From: CATQHB01 sp965262595
GTDB taxonomy: Bacteria; Chloroflexota; Dehalococcoidia; Lucifugimonadales; UBA3495
DNA length: 64,000 nt
Assembly (NCBI GenBank): GCA_965262595.1
Contig: OZ253548.1
Location: 1,364,001 to 1,428,000 of the forward strand
Direction: 5' to 3'
A program made the translations under genes and the position numbers. The notes below the pieces were generated by a model. It ran no database searches. It was not told the origin of the DNA and saw only the letters and a program-made list of their open reading frames with translations. Shown here piece by piece: positions 16,555-25,770 of the stretch (positions within the stretch are counted from its first letter, which is position 1; every line of letters begins with the position of its first letter).

Positions 16555-19320
16555 TTGAGCCAAATTAACGACTCGACATTAGAAGGTAACCCAACCGAAA
16601 GCCACTTTCCCGGCCCGGCTTCCGGCCATTTGGATGGTCCGCCGCCTGGTTCATCTTCCGGCCTGTTGAATCGGTTGAAGGGAAGAGCGCTATTGGCTTT
16701 GCCGAGGCGGTCGTCCTGTGTGCGCTTCCTGACCTTTAGATGGCGGCCCGGCTGGTACGAAGCCGGGTTCCTGGCCCTAATATTAGCCGCCCTGGGGCTG
16801 CGTCTGTGGGACCTGGAAAGTCGTACAATGCACTACGACGAGGCAATCCACCTTTACTACTCCTGGCAGCTAGTCAACTTCGGGGAATACATCCATTCTC
16901 CCTGGATGCACGGGCCGTTCCAGATTGAGTTAGTCGCCCTGTTCCTGAAACTGCTGGGCGATACGGATTTCATTGCCCGGCTGGCCTATGTCCTGTTCGG
17001 GACGGCGCTGGTCGGGTTGCCTTACCTCCTGCGGAATGACCTGGGCCGGGCCGGCGCCCTGCTAACCGGTGTTTTGCTCACCGTATCCCCGGCGCTGCTG
17101 TATTTCAGCCGGTTTGGCCGTAACGACATTATTATGGCCTTTCTGGCCGCGACCTTGTTCATCTTGATGTGGCGGTACTTTCGCGGCAGCAAGGACCGCT
17201 ATCTCTACTTGGCCTCGGCGGTGTTGGCCCTTATCTTCGCCACCAAGGAAACCTCTTATATCATCACCGTGATATTTGGGTCGTTGGCCTTTTTACTAGC
17301 CCTGACCCAGCTTGCTCCCTGCCTGTTCAGGCACGCCCGCTTCGCCGACCTGACCGGGCCAGCCGGGTTCCTGGTCTTGCTGTTTACCCTGACATTGCCC
17401 CAATGGTCGGCGGCAATATCTCTGTCTCAAGACTGGCTGGGGCTGACGCTGGTGAACCTGGACGGGGTAACCAACGGCATTGTAGGCGCCCCCCATTGGG
17501 AAGCTCCCTTTGTGCAATTGCCGCTACTTAACGCTCCGATGTGGCTTCACGGGTTGGCCTTGCTCCTGTTCGTCGGCGTCTTCTTCGTGTTTGCCCGGAG
17601 ACACTCCGGGGCCTGGCAGCGCCGGTTGGTCCTGTTTTTAATTCCGGTGGCGATGGTGAACGCCACTGTCCTGCTGCTGACCCGTCCTTCCGGAGGAAAC
17701 CTGGACCTGTATGTTGCCGGAGCCATCATCTTAATTTGCGTTGCCGCGTTCAGCTGCTTTCGCTTTTCCTGGAACCGGAGCTTCACGCTGCTGCTGGCCC
17801 CCTGCCTGCTGACCGCCCTCTATGCCGTCCTTTTCTTGCAGGTACTTAATGTTGATGCGCTGCTGTTGCGAGTACTGCCCGACGGGGTTGAAGTAGTCAG
17901 CAGCGGCAACGGCATTCCGTTGAACTTTATTGCGGCCGGAGGGACGCTGGCGATTACCGCCCTGGCCTCGGTATGGTTGGGCCTGAGCTGGAAAGGAGGG
18001 GTTTGGCTGGTCTGCGCCGGCATCTTTTATCTCATCTGGGTAACCCTTTACACCACCTTTTTTACCAACTTCGCCGGTTTATTCAGCGGCGTCTGGCAGG
18101 GTATGGGGTACTGGATCGCCCAACAGGAAGTGGCCCGAGGCAACCAACCCTGGTACTACTACTTTGTGGGGCTGTCGGTGTACGAGTCTCTGCCGTTTAT
18201 ATTCGGGATTGTCGGAGGGTATATTTCCCTGAAACGAGGCGACCTGATCGGCCTGGCCCTGGCCTTTTGGACCGGAATTAATCTCCTGGCCTACACCCTG
18301 GCCAGCGAAAAGATGCCCTGGCTGCTGGTAAATATCACCCTGCCTTTTATATTCCTGGCAGGCAAATTGCTCGGAGAATTGGTGGAGCAGGTTCCCTGGC
18401 GAAGCATCAGAGCGTGGAAACCGTTGCCGTTGCCGTTATTACTGCTGGCGCTGCCTCCCCTGGCAGTTGTTGGCTGGGTTTGGCTGGTAATTTCCTACGT
18501 AAACCTGGAAACGGCAAGCTGGGAAGCGGCCTTCAACTCTCCCCAAGTCACTATTCAGATTGGAGTAGCCCTTCTTGCCGCGCTTCTGGCAGTGGCGTCG
18601 GCCTGGCTGGTACGGAGGAGCGGGTCCGGCGCCGGTATCGCGCTGACCGTTTTGGGGGGCGCCGCCCTGCTGCTGGGATTCACCTCGTTTACCGCCTATC
18701 GCGCGGTTTACACCTACGACGATTCCCATCCGGAAATCCTGATTTACGCGCAGGGCAGCGCCGACCTGCAAGAGACCTACCGGGAGCTGGATGCTCAGAT
18801 ATTAACCAGGGCCAAGTCGGACGGCCTGTCTGCTCCGGTGCAGGTGGACTACGACCTCTGGTATCCCTTTCAATGGTACGTGCGTCACTCGGAGCGGGAC
18901 GGCCTGCTCCGTTTCGCCAACTTCAAGGACGCGCCGGAGCCAAGGCATTCCGGTTCCAATCCGGCGGAAGATGGAGCCGGAGATGGAGCCGGAGATGGAG
19001 CCGGAGATGGACCGGAGGCCGCCGCCTTGCTCTTGACCAATGTTCACGGGGACCGGGATACGGGCCGATTGACCAACTACCGGCGGGACGGGCCAAAAAG
19101 CAACCTGCTGTGGTTTCCGGAGAGCTACCGGCGGCCAGGAGAGAACCGGCAATCGGAACCCTGGCGGGAAGAGTTGGCTAAAGACCTGGCCTTTTTCAGG
19201 GAGGCCGCCACCCAGCGGAAATACTGGCGCGGCGCCCTGAATTATCTGATTTACCGCCAACTGGATGCCGACTGGTTCAAATCGGAATACTACAGCTACT
19301 TGCCCCGGGAAACCAGGTGA
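16555..19320 (+). CDS. TIGR03663/Agl23-like GT-C membrane protein
   Basis: 921 residues, polytopic. After a ~65-residue polar N-terminus the first membrane segment is followed by MHYDEAIHLYYSW with the acidic D-E pair of GT-C/GT39 glycosyltransferases in the first external loop, then HGPFQIEL and SRFGRNDIIMAF. This is the 'flippase activity-associated' Agl23-like family found in Chloroflexota and haloarchaea. It probably transfers or handles lipid-linked sugars. The start is TTG 16555, 14 bases after the DUF2298 stop. An external soluble loop near residues 805-820 is expanded by a GAGD repeat (18970-19011). Substrate unknown. Confidence 0.88.
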   Translation: MSQINDSTLEGNPTESHFPGPASGHLDGPPPGSSSGLLNRLKGRALLALPRRSSCVRFLTFRWRPGWYEAGFLALILAALGLRLWDLESRTMHYDEAIHLYYSWQLVNFGEYIHSPWMHGPFQIELVALFLKLLGDTDFIARLAYVLFGTALVGLPYLLRNDLGRAGALLTGVLLTVSPALLYFSRFGRNDIIMAFLAATLFILMWRYFRGSKDRYLYLASAVLALIFATKETSYIITVIFGSLAFLLALTQLAPCLFRHARFADLTGPAGFLVLLFTLTLPQWSAAISLSQDWLGLTLVNLDGVTNGIVGAPHWEAPFVQLPLLNAPMWLHGLALLLFVGVFFVFARRHSGAWQRRLVLFLIPVAMVNATVLLLTRPSGGNLDLYVAGAIILICVAAFSCFRFSWNRSFTLLLAPCLLTALYAVLFLQVLNVDALLLRVLPDGVEVVSSGNGIPLNFIAAGGTLAITALASVWLGLSWKGGVWLVCAGIFYLIWVTLYTTFFTNFAGLFSGVWQGMGYWIAQQEVARGNQPWYYYFVGLSVYESLPFIFGIVGGYISLKRGDLIGLALAFWTGINLLAYTLASEKMPWLLVNITLPFIFLAGKLLGELVEQVPWRSIRAWKPLPLPLLLLALPPLAVVGWVWLVISYVNLETASWEAAFNSPQVTIQIGVALLAALLAVASAWLVRRSGSGAGIALTVLGGAALLLGFTSFTAYRAVYTYDDSHPEILIYAQGSADLQETYRELDAQILTRAKSDGLSAPVQVDYDLWYPFQWYVRHSERDGLLRFANFKDAPEPRHSGSNPAEDGAGDGAGDGAGDGPEAAALLLTNVHGDRDTGRLTNYRRDGPKSNLLWFPESYRRPGENRQSEPWREELAKDLAFFREAATQRKYWRGALNYLIYRQLDADWFKSEYYSYLPRETR
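18970..19011 (+). repeat. In-frame 12-bp tandem repeat in the Agl23-like gene (3.5 copies)
   Basis: The unit GATGGAGCCGGA occurs at 18970, 18982 and 18994 with a half unit at 19006-19011, all identical. It encodes DGAG repeats in a soluble loop. Confidence 0.95.
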
Positions 19321-19433
19321 CCGGTAATCGCAACCCTCGTCCGGCTCCATACCGGCGCTGCTGCCATCGAGGGTGAGCACTTCAACCCGTTTGGACTTTA
19401 CCGGAAGCGGCTCGGGCCGGGGCCATACAGTAG

Positions 19434-19442
19434 TGGTATTAT
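19434..19442 (+). promoter_or_regulatory. Extended -10 promoter for the flippase-like gene
   Basis: TGG-TATTAT (19434-19442) is an extended -10 box in the 182-base spacer before the TTG at 19503; a leader of about 55 nt is implied. No convincing -35 box is seen at 17 bp, which is common for extended -10 promoters. Confidence 0.4.
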
Positions 19443-19502
19443 GGTAACGGTGAATGGCGACCGGGCCGGGGCAGCAGACCGACCGGACTAAAGGCTGATA
19501 TC

Positions 19503-20630
19503 TTGACCATCAACAACTGGCAACTCTGGTTAAGCCTGGCAGTAAGCGCGCTGCTCCTGGTTCTCCTGGTTTTTAGCATTGACGCAAGAGAGCTGGTCAA
19601 CGTCCTGAGGGAAGCCAACTATCTATATGTAATACCGGCCATCGGACTCTATTTCGTGGCGGTCTATTTCCGGGCGGCCCGTTGGCGCTACCTGTTGTCG
19701 CCCCTGGGCGCCATCCCGGTGGGACGGCTCTACCCGGTGGTGATAATTGGCTATGCCGCCAACAACCTGCTGCCGGCCCGGTTGGGCGAACTGGTACGTG
19801 CCTACTATCTGGCCCAACGGGAATCGGTCAGCGGCAGCGCCGCCCTGGCCACCATCGGAGTGGAGCGCATCTATGATGGGCTGACTCTTTTGGCCTTTGG
19901 CGCGGCGACCGCGCCGCTGCTGTTACTGTTGGGGGAGTTCGACGAGGCCGGAAGCGCTTACCGGACTACGGCCCTGCTGATTTCCGCAGCAATCGGGGTG
20001 GTTTTCCTGGCGGCGTTGGCCTCGGTCACCCTGTTGGCGACCAGACCGGGACTGGTCCGGGGGATCGACCGGCTACTGAACTTGCTGCCGGCCCGGGTTA
20101 GCCCCAAACTCATCGAACTGGCCCACGGGTTCATCCTGGGATTAAGTATCCTGAATTCCCCCGGACAGCATGCCCAATTATTCCTGCGCTCCCTGCCGGT
20201 GTGGTTGATTGAAGGTGCGGTGTACCTGGTCCTGGCCTATTCTTTCAACCTTCAGCAGTACCTTGGAGCCTTATGGATCTTGCTGCCGGTAGCACTGTTG
20301 GTTACCGCTACTTCCAATCTGGCTACGGCCATCCCCGCTTCTATTGGAGGGATCGGGCTTTTTGAGGTAGCGACGCAGCAGACTCTGATCGGCGCGGGCG
20401 TGGCCGCCGAGACCGCCACCGGCTATGCTTTGGCGCTGCACCTGGTAGCCCTCTGGCTGCCGGTAAGCCTGGCCGGCTTGGCATTGCTATGGAAAGAGAA
20501 CCTGTCCCTTGGAAAGCTTGCTACCGCTCCGAAGCCCACCGCCGCAGCTTCGAATTCGGGACAATCCGATGCGGAAAACAGCGAACCTATCCGGCTGGAC
20601 CGGCCCAAACCCAAGGAAGATACACCATGA
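19503..20630 (+). CDS. Lysylphosphatidylglycerol synthase TM region/UPF0104 flippase-like membrane protein
   Basis: 375 residues with about eight transmembrane helices. Family markers are FRAARWRYLL, ANNLLPARLGELVRAYYL (two lines before ATIGVERIYDGL) and AIPASIGGIGLFE near the end, typical of the AglD/MprF-TM (UPF0104) group implicated in flipping or handling lipid-linked intermediates. No aminoacyl-transferase domain is attached. The start is TTG 19503 after an independent promoter. The stop codon overlaps the ATG of the next gene (ATGA at 20627), so the FAD oxidoreductase is coupled to it. A Ser/Asn-rich tail follows the last helix. Confidence 0.87.
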   Translation: MTINNWQLWLSLAVSALLLVLLVFSIDARELVNVLREANYLYVIPAIGLYFVAVYFRAARWRYLLSPLGAIPVGRLYPVVIIGYAANNLLPARLGELVRAYYLAQRESVSGSAALATIGVERIYDGLTLLAFGAATAPLLLLLGEFDEAGSAYRTTALLISAAIGVVFLAALASVTLLATRPGLVRGIDRLLNLLPARVSPKLIELAHGFILGLSILNSPGQHAQLFLRSLPVWLIEGAVYLVLAYSFNLQQYLGALWILLPVALLVTATSNLATAIPASIGGIGLFEVATQQTLIGAGVAAETATGYALALHLVALWLPVSLAGLALLWKENLSLGKLATAPKPTAAASNSGQSDAENSEPIRLDRPKPKEDTP

Positions 20631-21952
20631 GAGTGGGAATTATTGGCGGCGGCGCAGCGGGGCTGGCGGCCGCCTACGAACTAACCAGCCAAGGTCATTA
20701 CGCGGAAGTGTTCGAAGTCGCCCCCTTTCTTGGCGGTCAAGCTTCCACCTTTGACGTTGGCGGCGGGCAATTGGAACGGGGCTACCACCACCTGTTCGTC
20801 AGCGACACCGCAATCACCGAACTGATTCATGAGCTGGGACTGGGCCACAAACTTGCCTGGCTGGAATCCAAGGTCGGCCTTTACCATAGCGGACGCATCT
20901 GGGACTTTGCCACTCCCCTGGACTTGCTGCGGTTCAAACCCCTGTCCCTGGGGCAGCGTATCCGCCTGGGGTTGTGGACTTTTGCGCTGCAGAAAACGCG
21001 TAACTGGCAGAAATTCGAAGGCGTCACCGCCCAGGACTGGCTTACCCGCCATCTGGGTCAGGAGATTTATCAGACCATCTGGGAGCCAATGCTGCGAGGC
21101 AAGTTCGGCGAGTTTTACAGTCAGGTAAGCATGGCTTGGCTTTGGGGCAAGATATACCTGCGGGTGGCTTCCCGGCGTAATGCGCTGCAAAAGGAGCGCC
21201 TGGGCTATCCAATGGGGAGTTTCGGAGAGGTTTTTGACCGGCTGGAGGAGCGCATAATCCAGCAGGGCGGAGCGGTCCATCTGTCGTCCCGAGTCAGCCG
21301 GGTAGTGATGGACGACGGGGTGGCCGTCGGCCTGGAAGTGCAGCTATCGGGAAAGGAACCGGAGGTCAAGAGCTACGACGCGGTCATCGCCACCACACCC
21401 TCCTATGTTTTCACTCGCCTGGTTCCCCAAATGCCCCAGGACTACCTGGACAAGCTGGTCAACGTTCGCTATTTGTCGGCGGTGCTGATGATTCTGACCC
21501 TGGACCGGCCCTTGTCCGGCAAGTATTGGCTGAACGTAGCCGACCGCACCCTGCCCTTCGTCGGAGTCATCGAACATACCAATATGATTGACCCGGCCCT
21601 CTATGGTGGACGGCACATCGTTTACTTGACCAACTACACTCCCCGAGAGAGCGACCTTTACCAAAAGAGCGGCTCGGAACTGCTGGAGGATTTTATCCCC
21701 CACTTGCAGAAAATCAACCCTGATTTTGACCGCTCCTGGATTCAGGAGTACTACCATCATAAGGTTGACGGAGCACAGCCGATAATTGGAGTGAATTACA
21801 GCCGGGAGATACCGGACCACCGGACGCCCTTCAAGCATCTGTACCTGGCAAATACCACCCAAATATATCCGGAGGACCGGGGCACCAATTATTCCGTGCG
21901 GATGGGCCGACAAGTGGCCCAACTGTTGTTGGGGGATTTGACCGCCGGGTAA
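20627..21952 (+). CDS. FAD-dependent amine oxidase/phytoene desaturase-like oxidoreductase
   Basis: 441 residues starting at the ATG overlapping the upstream stop; AAGGAAGA lies seven bases upstream, and a longer frame from 20489 overlaps the previous gene and is rejected. The N-terminal Rossmann motif is VGIIGGGAAGLAAAYEL (GGGAAG at 7-12), followed by EVFEVAPFLGGQAST and YHHLF. The C-terminal FAD signature (NTTQIYPEDRGTNYSVRMGRQVA) is present. The protein belongs to the NAD(P)/FAD-dependent oxidoreductase group related to carotenoid and UDP-galactopyranose-like flavoproteins. With the coupled flippase-like gene, a role in modifying an isoprenoid or lipid-linked sugar is possible but unproven. 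Confidence 0.82.
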   Translation: MRVGIIGGGAAGLAAAYELTSQGHYAEVFEVAPFLGGQASTFDVGGGQLERGYHHLFVSDTAITELIHELGLGHKLAWLESKVGLYHSGRIWDFATPLDLLRFKPLSLGQRIRLGLWTFALQKTRNWQKFEGVTAQDWLTRHLGQEIYQTIWEPMLRGKFGEFYSQVSMAWLWGKIYLRVASRRNALQKERLGYPMGSFGEVFDRLEERIIQQGGAVHLSSRVSRVVMDDGVAVGLEVQLSGKEPEVKSYDAVIATTPSYVFTRLVPQMPQDYLDKLVNVRYLSAVLMILTLDRPLSGKYWLNVADRTLPFVGVIEHTNMIDPALYGGRHIVYLTNYTPRESDLYQKSGSELLEDFIPHLQKINPDFDRSWIQEYYHHKVDGAQPIIGVNYSREIPDHRTPFKHLYLANTTQIYPEDRGTNYSVRMGRQVAQLLLGDLTAG

Positions 21953-22058
21953 CCCGTCCGGAAGCTACCCCCACCGCCAATTTCAGGTTGCGATTAAAGG
22001 GCCGGTTCAACGTCGGAAAGGCTTTGAGTCTTTCAAAAGTCACAGCTTGGGAATATTT

Positions 22059-22079
22059 CCGCTCACCCTGAGCGGTTTT
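22059..22079 (+). terminator. Intrinsic terminator after the FAD oxidoreductase gene
   Basis: CCGCTCA (22059-22065), loop CCC, TGAGCGG (22069-22075), then TTTTC. A perfect 7-bp stem with a U tract, about 105 bases after the stop codon. The 325-base spacer 21953-22277 contains this terminator and the promoter at 22142; nothing else was recognised. Confidence 0.7.
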
Positions 22080-22141
22080 CTAAATACAATTTAAAGACTC
22101 TGATCGAAAGACTTTGGGTAGATGCATTGTCCTTTTGAGAC

Positions 22142-22150
22142 TGATATAAT
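22142..22150 (+). promoter_or_regulatory. Extended -10 promoter for the Tat-signal protein
   Basis: TGA-TATAAT (22142-22150) is a perfect extended -10 element. The transcript would have a leader of about 120 nt before the GTG at 22278. TTGTCC lies upstream but only 12 bp away, too close to serve as a -35 box. Confidence 0.6.
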
Positions 22151-22277
22151 GCTAGAGCTGACATCGATTTAACCCGGGCAATTGCACGGCAGGCCGGACC
22201 CAACGCCACCGGACCGACACCCGGAAAAGCCGGTTGCCGTATGAAACCAAGCTAATTAGTTGAACTGGAGCGCATCA

Positions 22278-22511
22278 GTGCTGAAGAAGACGAGCGAAAC
22301 CACTCCCGCCAATACCAATAATAGCGGACAGAGCCGCCGCAGTTTCCTTGCCAAGCTGGGAATCGGGGCCGCCGCATTAACCGCCGTTTCGGTCGGGTTA
22401 GTACGCTTTGGCCGGAAACCTACTTCGAACTTGGCCCAGGAGCTTCCCGGCCCCACATCCATCTTCCATCCGGCTCAAGACCCGAGGCTGGATCCCCGGC
22501 GGAACGGCTAA
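22278..22511 (+). CDS. Small twin-arginine signal protein
   Basis: 77 residues from GTG 22278, chosen because GGAG lies seven bases upstream (a TTG at 22260 is in frame but lacks a site). The peptide is almost entirely a Tat signal: SRRSFLAKLGIGAAALTAVSVGL, that is the twin arginines and then a hydrophobic stretch, followed by a polar tail ending FHPAQDPRLDPRRNG. Small proteins of this design often accompany exported molybdoenzymes in Chloroflexota, but no such partner lies next to it. The gene has its own promoter. The spacer to mutL (22512-22702) contains a 16-bp perfect palindrome, CCAAACCCGGGTTTGG, at 22590-22605. Confidence 0.6.
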   Translation: MLKKTSETTPANTNNSGQSRRSFLAKLGIGAAALTAVSVGLVRFGRKPTSNLAQELPGPTSIFHPAQDPRLDPRRNG

Positions 22512-22702
22512 AGCCACCTTCCACCTTTCCCGCGCGCAAGTTTTCCGGTCTTCCCCGGTTATATCGGGTTGCATTGTGCTGCGCCTTGTCCAAACCCGGG
22601 TTTGGGCAGTGAAGGGAAATCGGGCGGCGTATCGAACCTGGAGAGACCTCACTCCCCAAATGCGTGCAACTGTGGGCCGCCGGGGCTATCCGACAACCGG
22701 AG

Positions 22703-24550
22703 TTAGCTGCGTCCGAACTCGCGCTCCATGTGGTAGGAACTGAAGTGTATCACCGTGGGGCGGCCGTGAGGACAAGTGTGGGGGCTATCCGTCACTTCCA
22801 ACTGCTCCAGCAAGGAGCGCATCTCGGCATCGGTCATAGATTGGCCGGCGCGTATGGCGCTGTGGCAGGCAACCGAGGCGGCCAGTACGTCATCCCGCTC
22901 CCGCAACAAACCCTCGAAGGCCACCAGGTCCAGCACGTCCAAAAGCGACTTGCCCGGATCTCGGGTGGTCAATATGGACGGCACCGCGCGTACCAGATAG
23001 CTGCTATCCCCGAAGTGCTCCAGTTCAAAGCCGTAAGCCCCCAGAAACTCCCGATTTCCGTCCAGAGTCTCGATCTGCCCCGGCGTTAAGTCCACCGGGG
23101 CCGGAGCCAGCAGCGGTTGCGATTGGGCTTCCCGTTGGGCGGCGCGCCGGATTATGCGGTCAAACAACACCCGCTCATGGGCGGCGTGCTGGTCCACCAA
23201 ATACATTCCGTCGGGGCTTTCCGCCACGATGTAAGTGAGCCTGACCTGGCCCACCACCCTTAGAGCCGGTAAAGCTTGCTGCGGCGTAAGGGCCGCATCC
23301 GGTGGCCCGACCCCATCCAGGCTGTTGCCGCCGCTATAACTGCTCCTGCCGTAGTTGCCAGCGTTTCGGACATCGTTGCCGCTGCCGCCGCTCGCTGACT
23401 GGGATATGTCAGAACCGTCAGGGCCAAGGGAGCCGGTACTCCCGGTATCAAATGGGCTACGGAAGAAACCGGGTCCCACTGACGCGGAAAGCCCAGAACC
23501 CGGCGACGGCGTCCCCCGGCCCGGCCCGCGCATATCCCGCACTGGCGCAGTGGCAACCAGAGCCGACCGCACGGCCCGCTGCAACGACGAATAAACCTTA
23601 CCTTCCTGGTGGAATCGAACCTCTCGTTTGGCCGGATGGGAGTTAACGTCCACTTCGCCAAAGGGTAGGGTCAAGTTCAGCGCTGCCAGGGGGTATCGCT
23701 TTTCGGGCAGCAACCCGCGGTAAGCGTCCTCCAGGGCAAAGGAAAGGGTTCTACTCTGAATCCAGCGGCGGTTGACGAAAAAGGTCATATAAGTCCGGTT
23801 GGCCCGGTGAAGACTGGGGGCGCTGACCAATCCCTCAATCCGGTAGCCGACTGACGGCTCTTCACTGTCAACTTCCAGCATACCGGCGGCCACCTCCGCG
23901 CCGTACACCGCCAACAGCGCCTCGGTCAATTTGCCGTTGCCTGAGGTAGAAAGCGCCTGCCGGTCGCCCACGGTTAGCCGGAAGCTAATTTCGGGGTAGG
24001 CGAGAGCATAACGGGAAATCAGGTTGTGGACTCGTGCAGCCTCCGCAGCCGGAGACTTGAGAAACTTGCGGCGGGCGGGCAAGTTGCCGAAGAGGTCGGC
24101 AACAACAACCGAGGTTCCCGGAGGGCAACCCTGAATACCGTCCCGAATCGGATTGCCCCAGGCAAATTCAATAGAATGCCCCAGGTCGGCGCCTGCCGGG
24201 CGGGTGGTCATGGTTATCCGGGACACGGCGGCCATACTGGGAATGGCTTCCCCGCGAAAGCCCAGGGTAGCGATGGCGTCCAGGTCTTCCGGGGAGATTA
24301 GTTTACTGGTGGCGTGATGCTGAAAGGCTAAAGATACGTCGGTGGCGGCGATGCCGGAACCGTCATCGGTAACCCTTATCTGCTCGATGCCGCCGCCCTT
24401 TATTTCGACGGTGATCCGGGTGGAGCCGGCGTCAATGGAGTTTTCCAGCAACTCCTTGACCACCGACACCGGACGTTCCACGACCTCGCCGGCGGCAATC
24501 TGGGCGGCCAACTCCGGAGGTAACACTTTAATGGCCGGCGGGATGGTCAT
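22703..24550 (-). CDS. mutL: DNA mismatch repair protein MutL
   Basis: 615 residues from ATG 24550 (the reading frame extends nine codons upstream to an alternative start). GHKL ATPase motifs are intact: AAGEVVERPVSVVKELLENSIDAG (split by position: Glu34, Asn38), DDGSGI (62-67), GFRGEA. The C-terminal domain has endonuclease-type motifs: DQHAAHERVLFD (last position Asp instead of Glu), ACHSAIRA and CPHGRPT. It is therefore probably an endonuclease MutL that nicks the nascent strand. The linker (about 355-420) is Gly/Ser-rich. mutS lies 1.2 kb away on the same strand, separated by a HAD gene and an ArsC-family selenoprotein. Confidence 0.95.
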   Translation of the reverse strand: MTIPPAIKVLPPELAAQIAAGEVVERPVSVVKELLENSIDAGSTRITVEIKGGGIEQIRVTDDGSGIAATDVSLAFQHHATSKLISPEDLDAIATLGFRGEAIPSMAAVSRITMTTRPAGADLGHSIEFAWGNPIRDGIQGCPPGTSVVVADLFGNLPARRKFLKSPAAEAARVHNLISRYALAYPEISFRLTVGDRQALSTSGNGKLTEALLAVYGAEVAAGMLEVDSEEPSVGYRIEGLVSAPSLHRANRTYMTFFVNRRWIQSRTLSFALEDAYRGLLPEKRYPLAALNLTLPFGEVDVNSHPAKREVRFHQEGKVYSSLQRAVRSALVATAPVRDMRGPGRGTPSPGSGLSASVGPGFFRSPFDTGSTGSLGPDGSDISQSASGGSGNDVRNAGNYGRSSYSGGNSLDGVGPPDAALTPQQALPALRVVGQVRLTYIVAESPDGMYLVDQHAAHERVLFDRIIRRAAQREAQSQPLLAPAPVDLTPGQIETLDGNREFLGAYGFELEHFGDSSYLVRAVPSILTTRDPGKSLLDVLDLVAFEGLLRERDDVLAASVACHSAIRAGQSMTDAEMRSLLEQLEVTDSPHTCPHGRPTVIHFSSYHMEREFGRS

Positions 24551-24636
24551 AGAATTGTCCCTGCCGTCGGGCAAAACTAGCGGGCTGACTGATTCGCTAC
24601 AACTAATACGCCTGAAAAGTAACCGCGGCCGTCAGG

Positions 24637-25074
24637 TTAAAATAGGGGCAGGACGGTGCCTTTGGCGCGATACTGCTTATCTTCCGAGGTGCCTTCCTTG
24701 GCAAAATCGCACACCATTTGATAAACGCGGTCCATCTGTTGGTCCACGTTACGGGCAAAGAAGTACGGAGGAACCCAGGCGCCGCCAAAAGCGGCCACCA
24801 CTTCCGGGTAGTCGTCAATTACAAAATCCGGTTCACAGGGAATCTTCAATTCCTCCAGCCGCTCAAGAAAGTGGTGGGTCGGTTTCTCATAGACGCCGCT
24901 GATGAAGGGATTAAGATCGTGCTTTTCGATCACTTCCCAGCGTTCTCCCATACCGGACCAAATGTAGATTTCATGGTTGTCGTCCAAGAGTTTTTGAAAG
25001 GTTTCCTTGGTACCCGGTCGCAAAGTGTCGTCCAGCCCGAGGATGGTGTAATCCACATCAAAAAATATCTTCAT
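24637..25074 (-). CDS. HAD-superfamily hydrolase-like protein (small)
   Basis: 145 residues from ATG 25074. Motif I is KIFFDVDYTILG (the nucleophile Asp and the +2 Asp are present), followed by a IYIWSGMG motif II region and PDFVIDDYPEVV for motif IV. The compact size with a minimal cap suggests a nucleotide or polynucleotide phosphatase-like HAD protein; the substrate is unknown. It sits 86 bases upstream of mutL and downstream of the ArsC-family gene, on the same strand. Confidence 0.75.
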   Translation of the reverse strand: MKIFFDVDYTILGLDDTLRPGTKETFQKLLDDNHEIYIWSGMGERWEVIEKHDLNPFISGVYEKPTHHFLERLEELKIPCEPDFVIDDYPEVVAAFGGAWVPPYFFARNVDQQMDRVYQMVCDFAKEGTSEDKQYRAKGTVLPLF

Positions 25075-25227
25075 CTGCCGACGCCAATCTCCCCACAAAA
25101 ATGCCCTATGAGATTATCACAAAAACTAATATATAAGCAAGGGCAACATTGAAACGTAACGGTAGTGTCACCCCGCGACTCGTTGCGAACCCGGCCCAAC
25201 CTAAACCCCCGCGACCAACTCCCGGCG

Positions 25228-25599
25228 TCAGCCGGCGTCAATTCCCGCATCGGTCAAGGCTTGACCGATGACGTTCAAGTTAGCGCCGATAAGCAATTTG
25301 CCGCCCAACCGGGTCACCGGACGCCGGATTAAGCGCGGTTCCTGAAGCATCAGTCTCAACAATTCGGCGTCGGGTAGTTCCTGCCCGGCCAAGCCCAACT
25401 TCTTCAGGCTGGGACTACGCCAGGCAAACAGCTCAGACAGCGGCGCCAGCGTGGCAAGGTGGTTAATTTCCGTCTCGCTGAAGGGTTCCTTAAAGAAATC
25501 CCGTTCCTCCAATTCCAGTCCCTTTTGTAAGAGCAACTCCCTTACCTTGCGGCAGGAAGATCAACGGGGCCACCAGAAAAACTCTGCCTTTTCGCTCAT
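25228..25599 (-). CDS. ArsC/Spx-family selenoprotein (Sec at codon 13)
   Basis: 123 residues of the ArsC-like thioredoxin fold. From ATG 25599 (GAGGTG just upstream) the frame reads FFWWPR-U-SSCRKVRELL: the UGA at 25561-25563 (codon 13) falls exactly on the N-terminal catalytic Cys of the family's CxxC-R-K motif. After it the fold continues normally (ERDFFKEPFSETEI, then FAWRSPSLKKLGL, the RLIRRPV arginine/cis-Pro region and the GGKLLIGAN end). A perfect 7-bp hairpin at 25527-25545 follows the UGA. UGA is also the terminal stop of this gene. It may act as a selenol-dependent arsenate or disulfide reductase, or a Spx-like redox protein. It lies between mutS and a HAD gene. Confidence 0.82.
25527..25545 (-). 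promoter_or_regulatory. Putative bacterial SECIS hairpin (ArsC-family gene)
   Basis: On the minus strand GUAAGGG pairs with CUCUUAC (7 bp including one G-U) around the loop AGUUG, which has a G in the second loop position. The loop starts 22 bases after the UGA, as expected of bacterial SECIS elements. Confidence 0.7.
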
Positions 25600-25770
25600 A
25601 CACACCTCGGGCGAGCCTGCTTTCTTTACCTGTATTTGACTAGCTCTCCAGGCTCCGGCTCACCGCCACCGATATTTTAGCCATTGTGGTCAAGAAACTG
25701 AAAGCGTTGAGCGGGCCATTGTTGGAGCAATTGCAAAGCGGTTGAGCCGCTGGTTATCCGGGCCGGGGAT

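Noticed and set aside
20489..20626. N-terminal extension of the FAD oxidoreductase
   Set aside because: It overlaps the flippase-like gene by 140 bases; the ATG at 20627 has a good ribosome site and begins exactly at the Rossmann strand.
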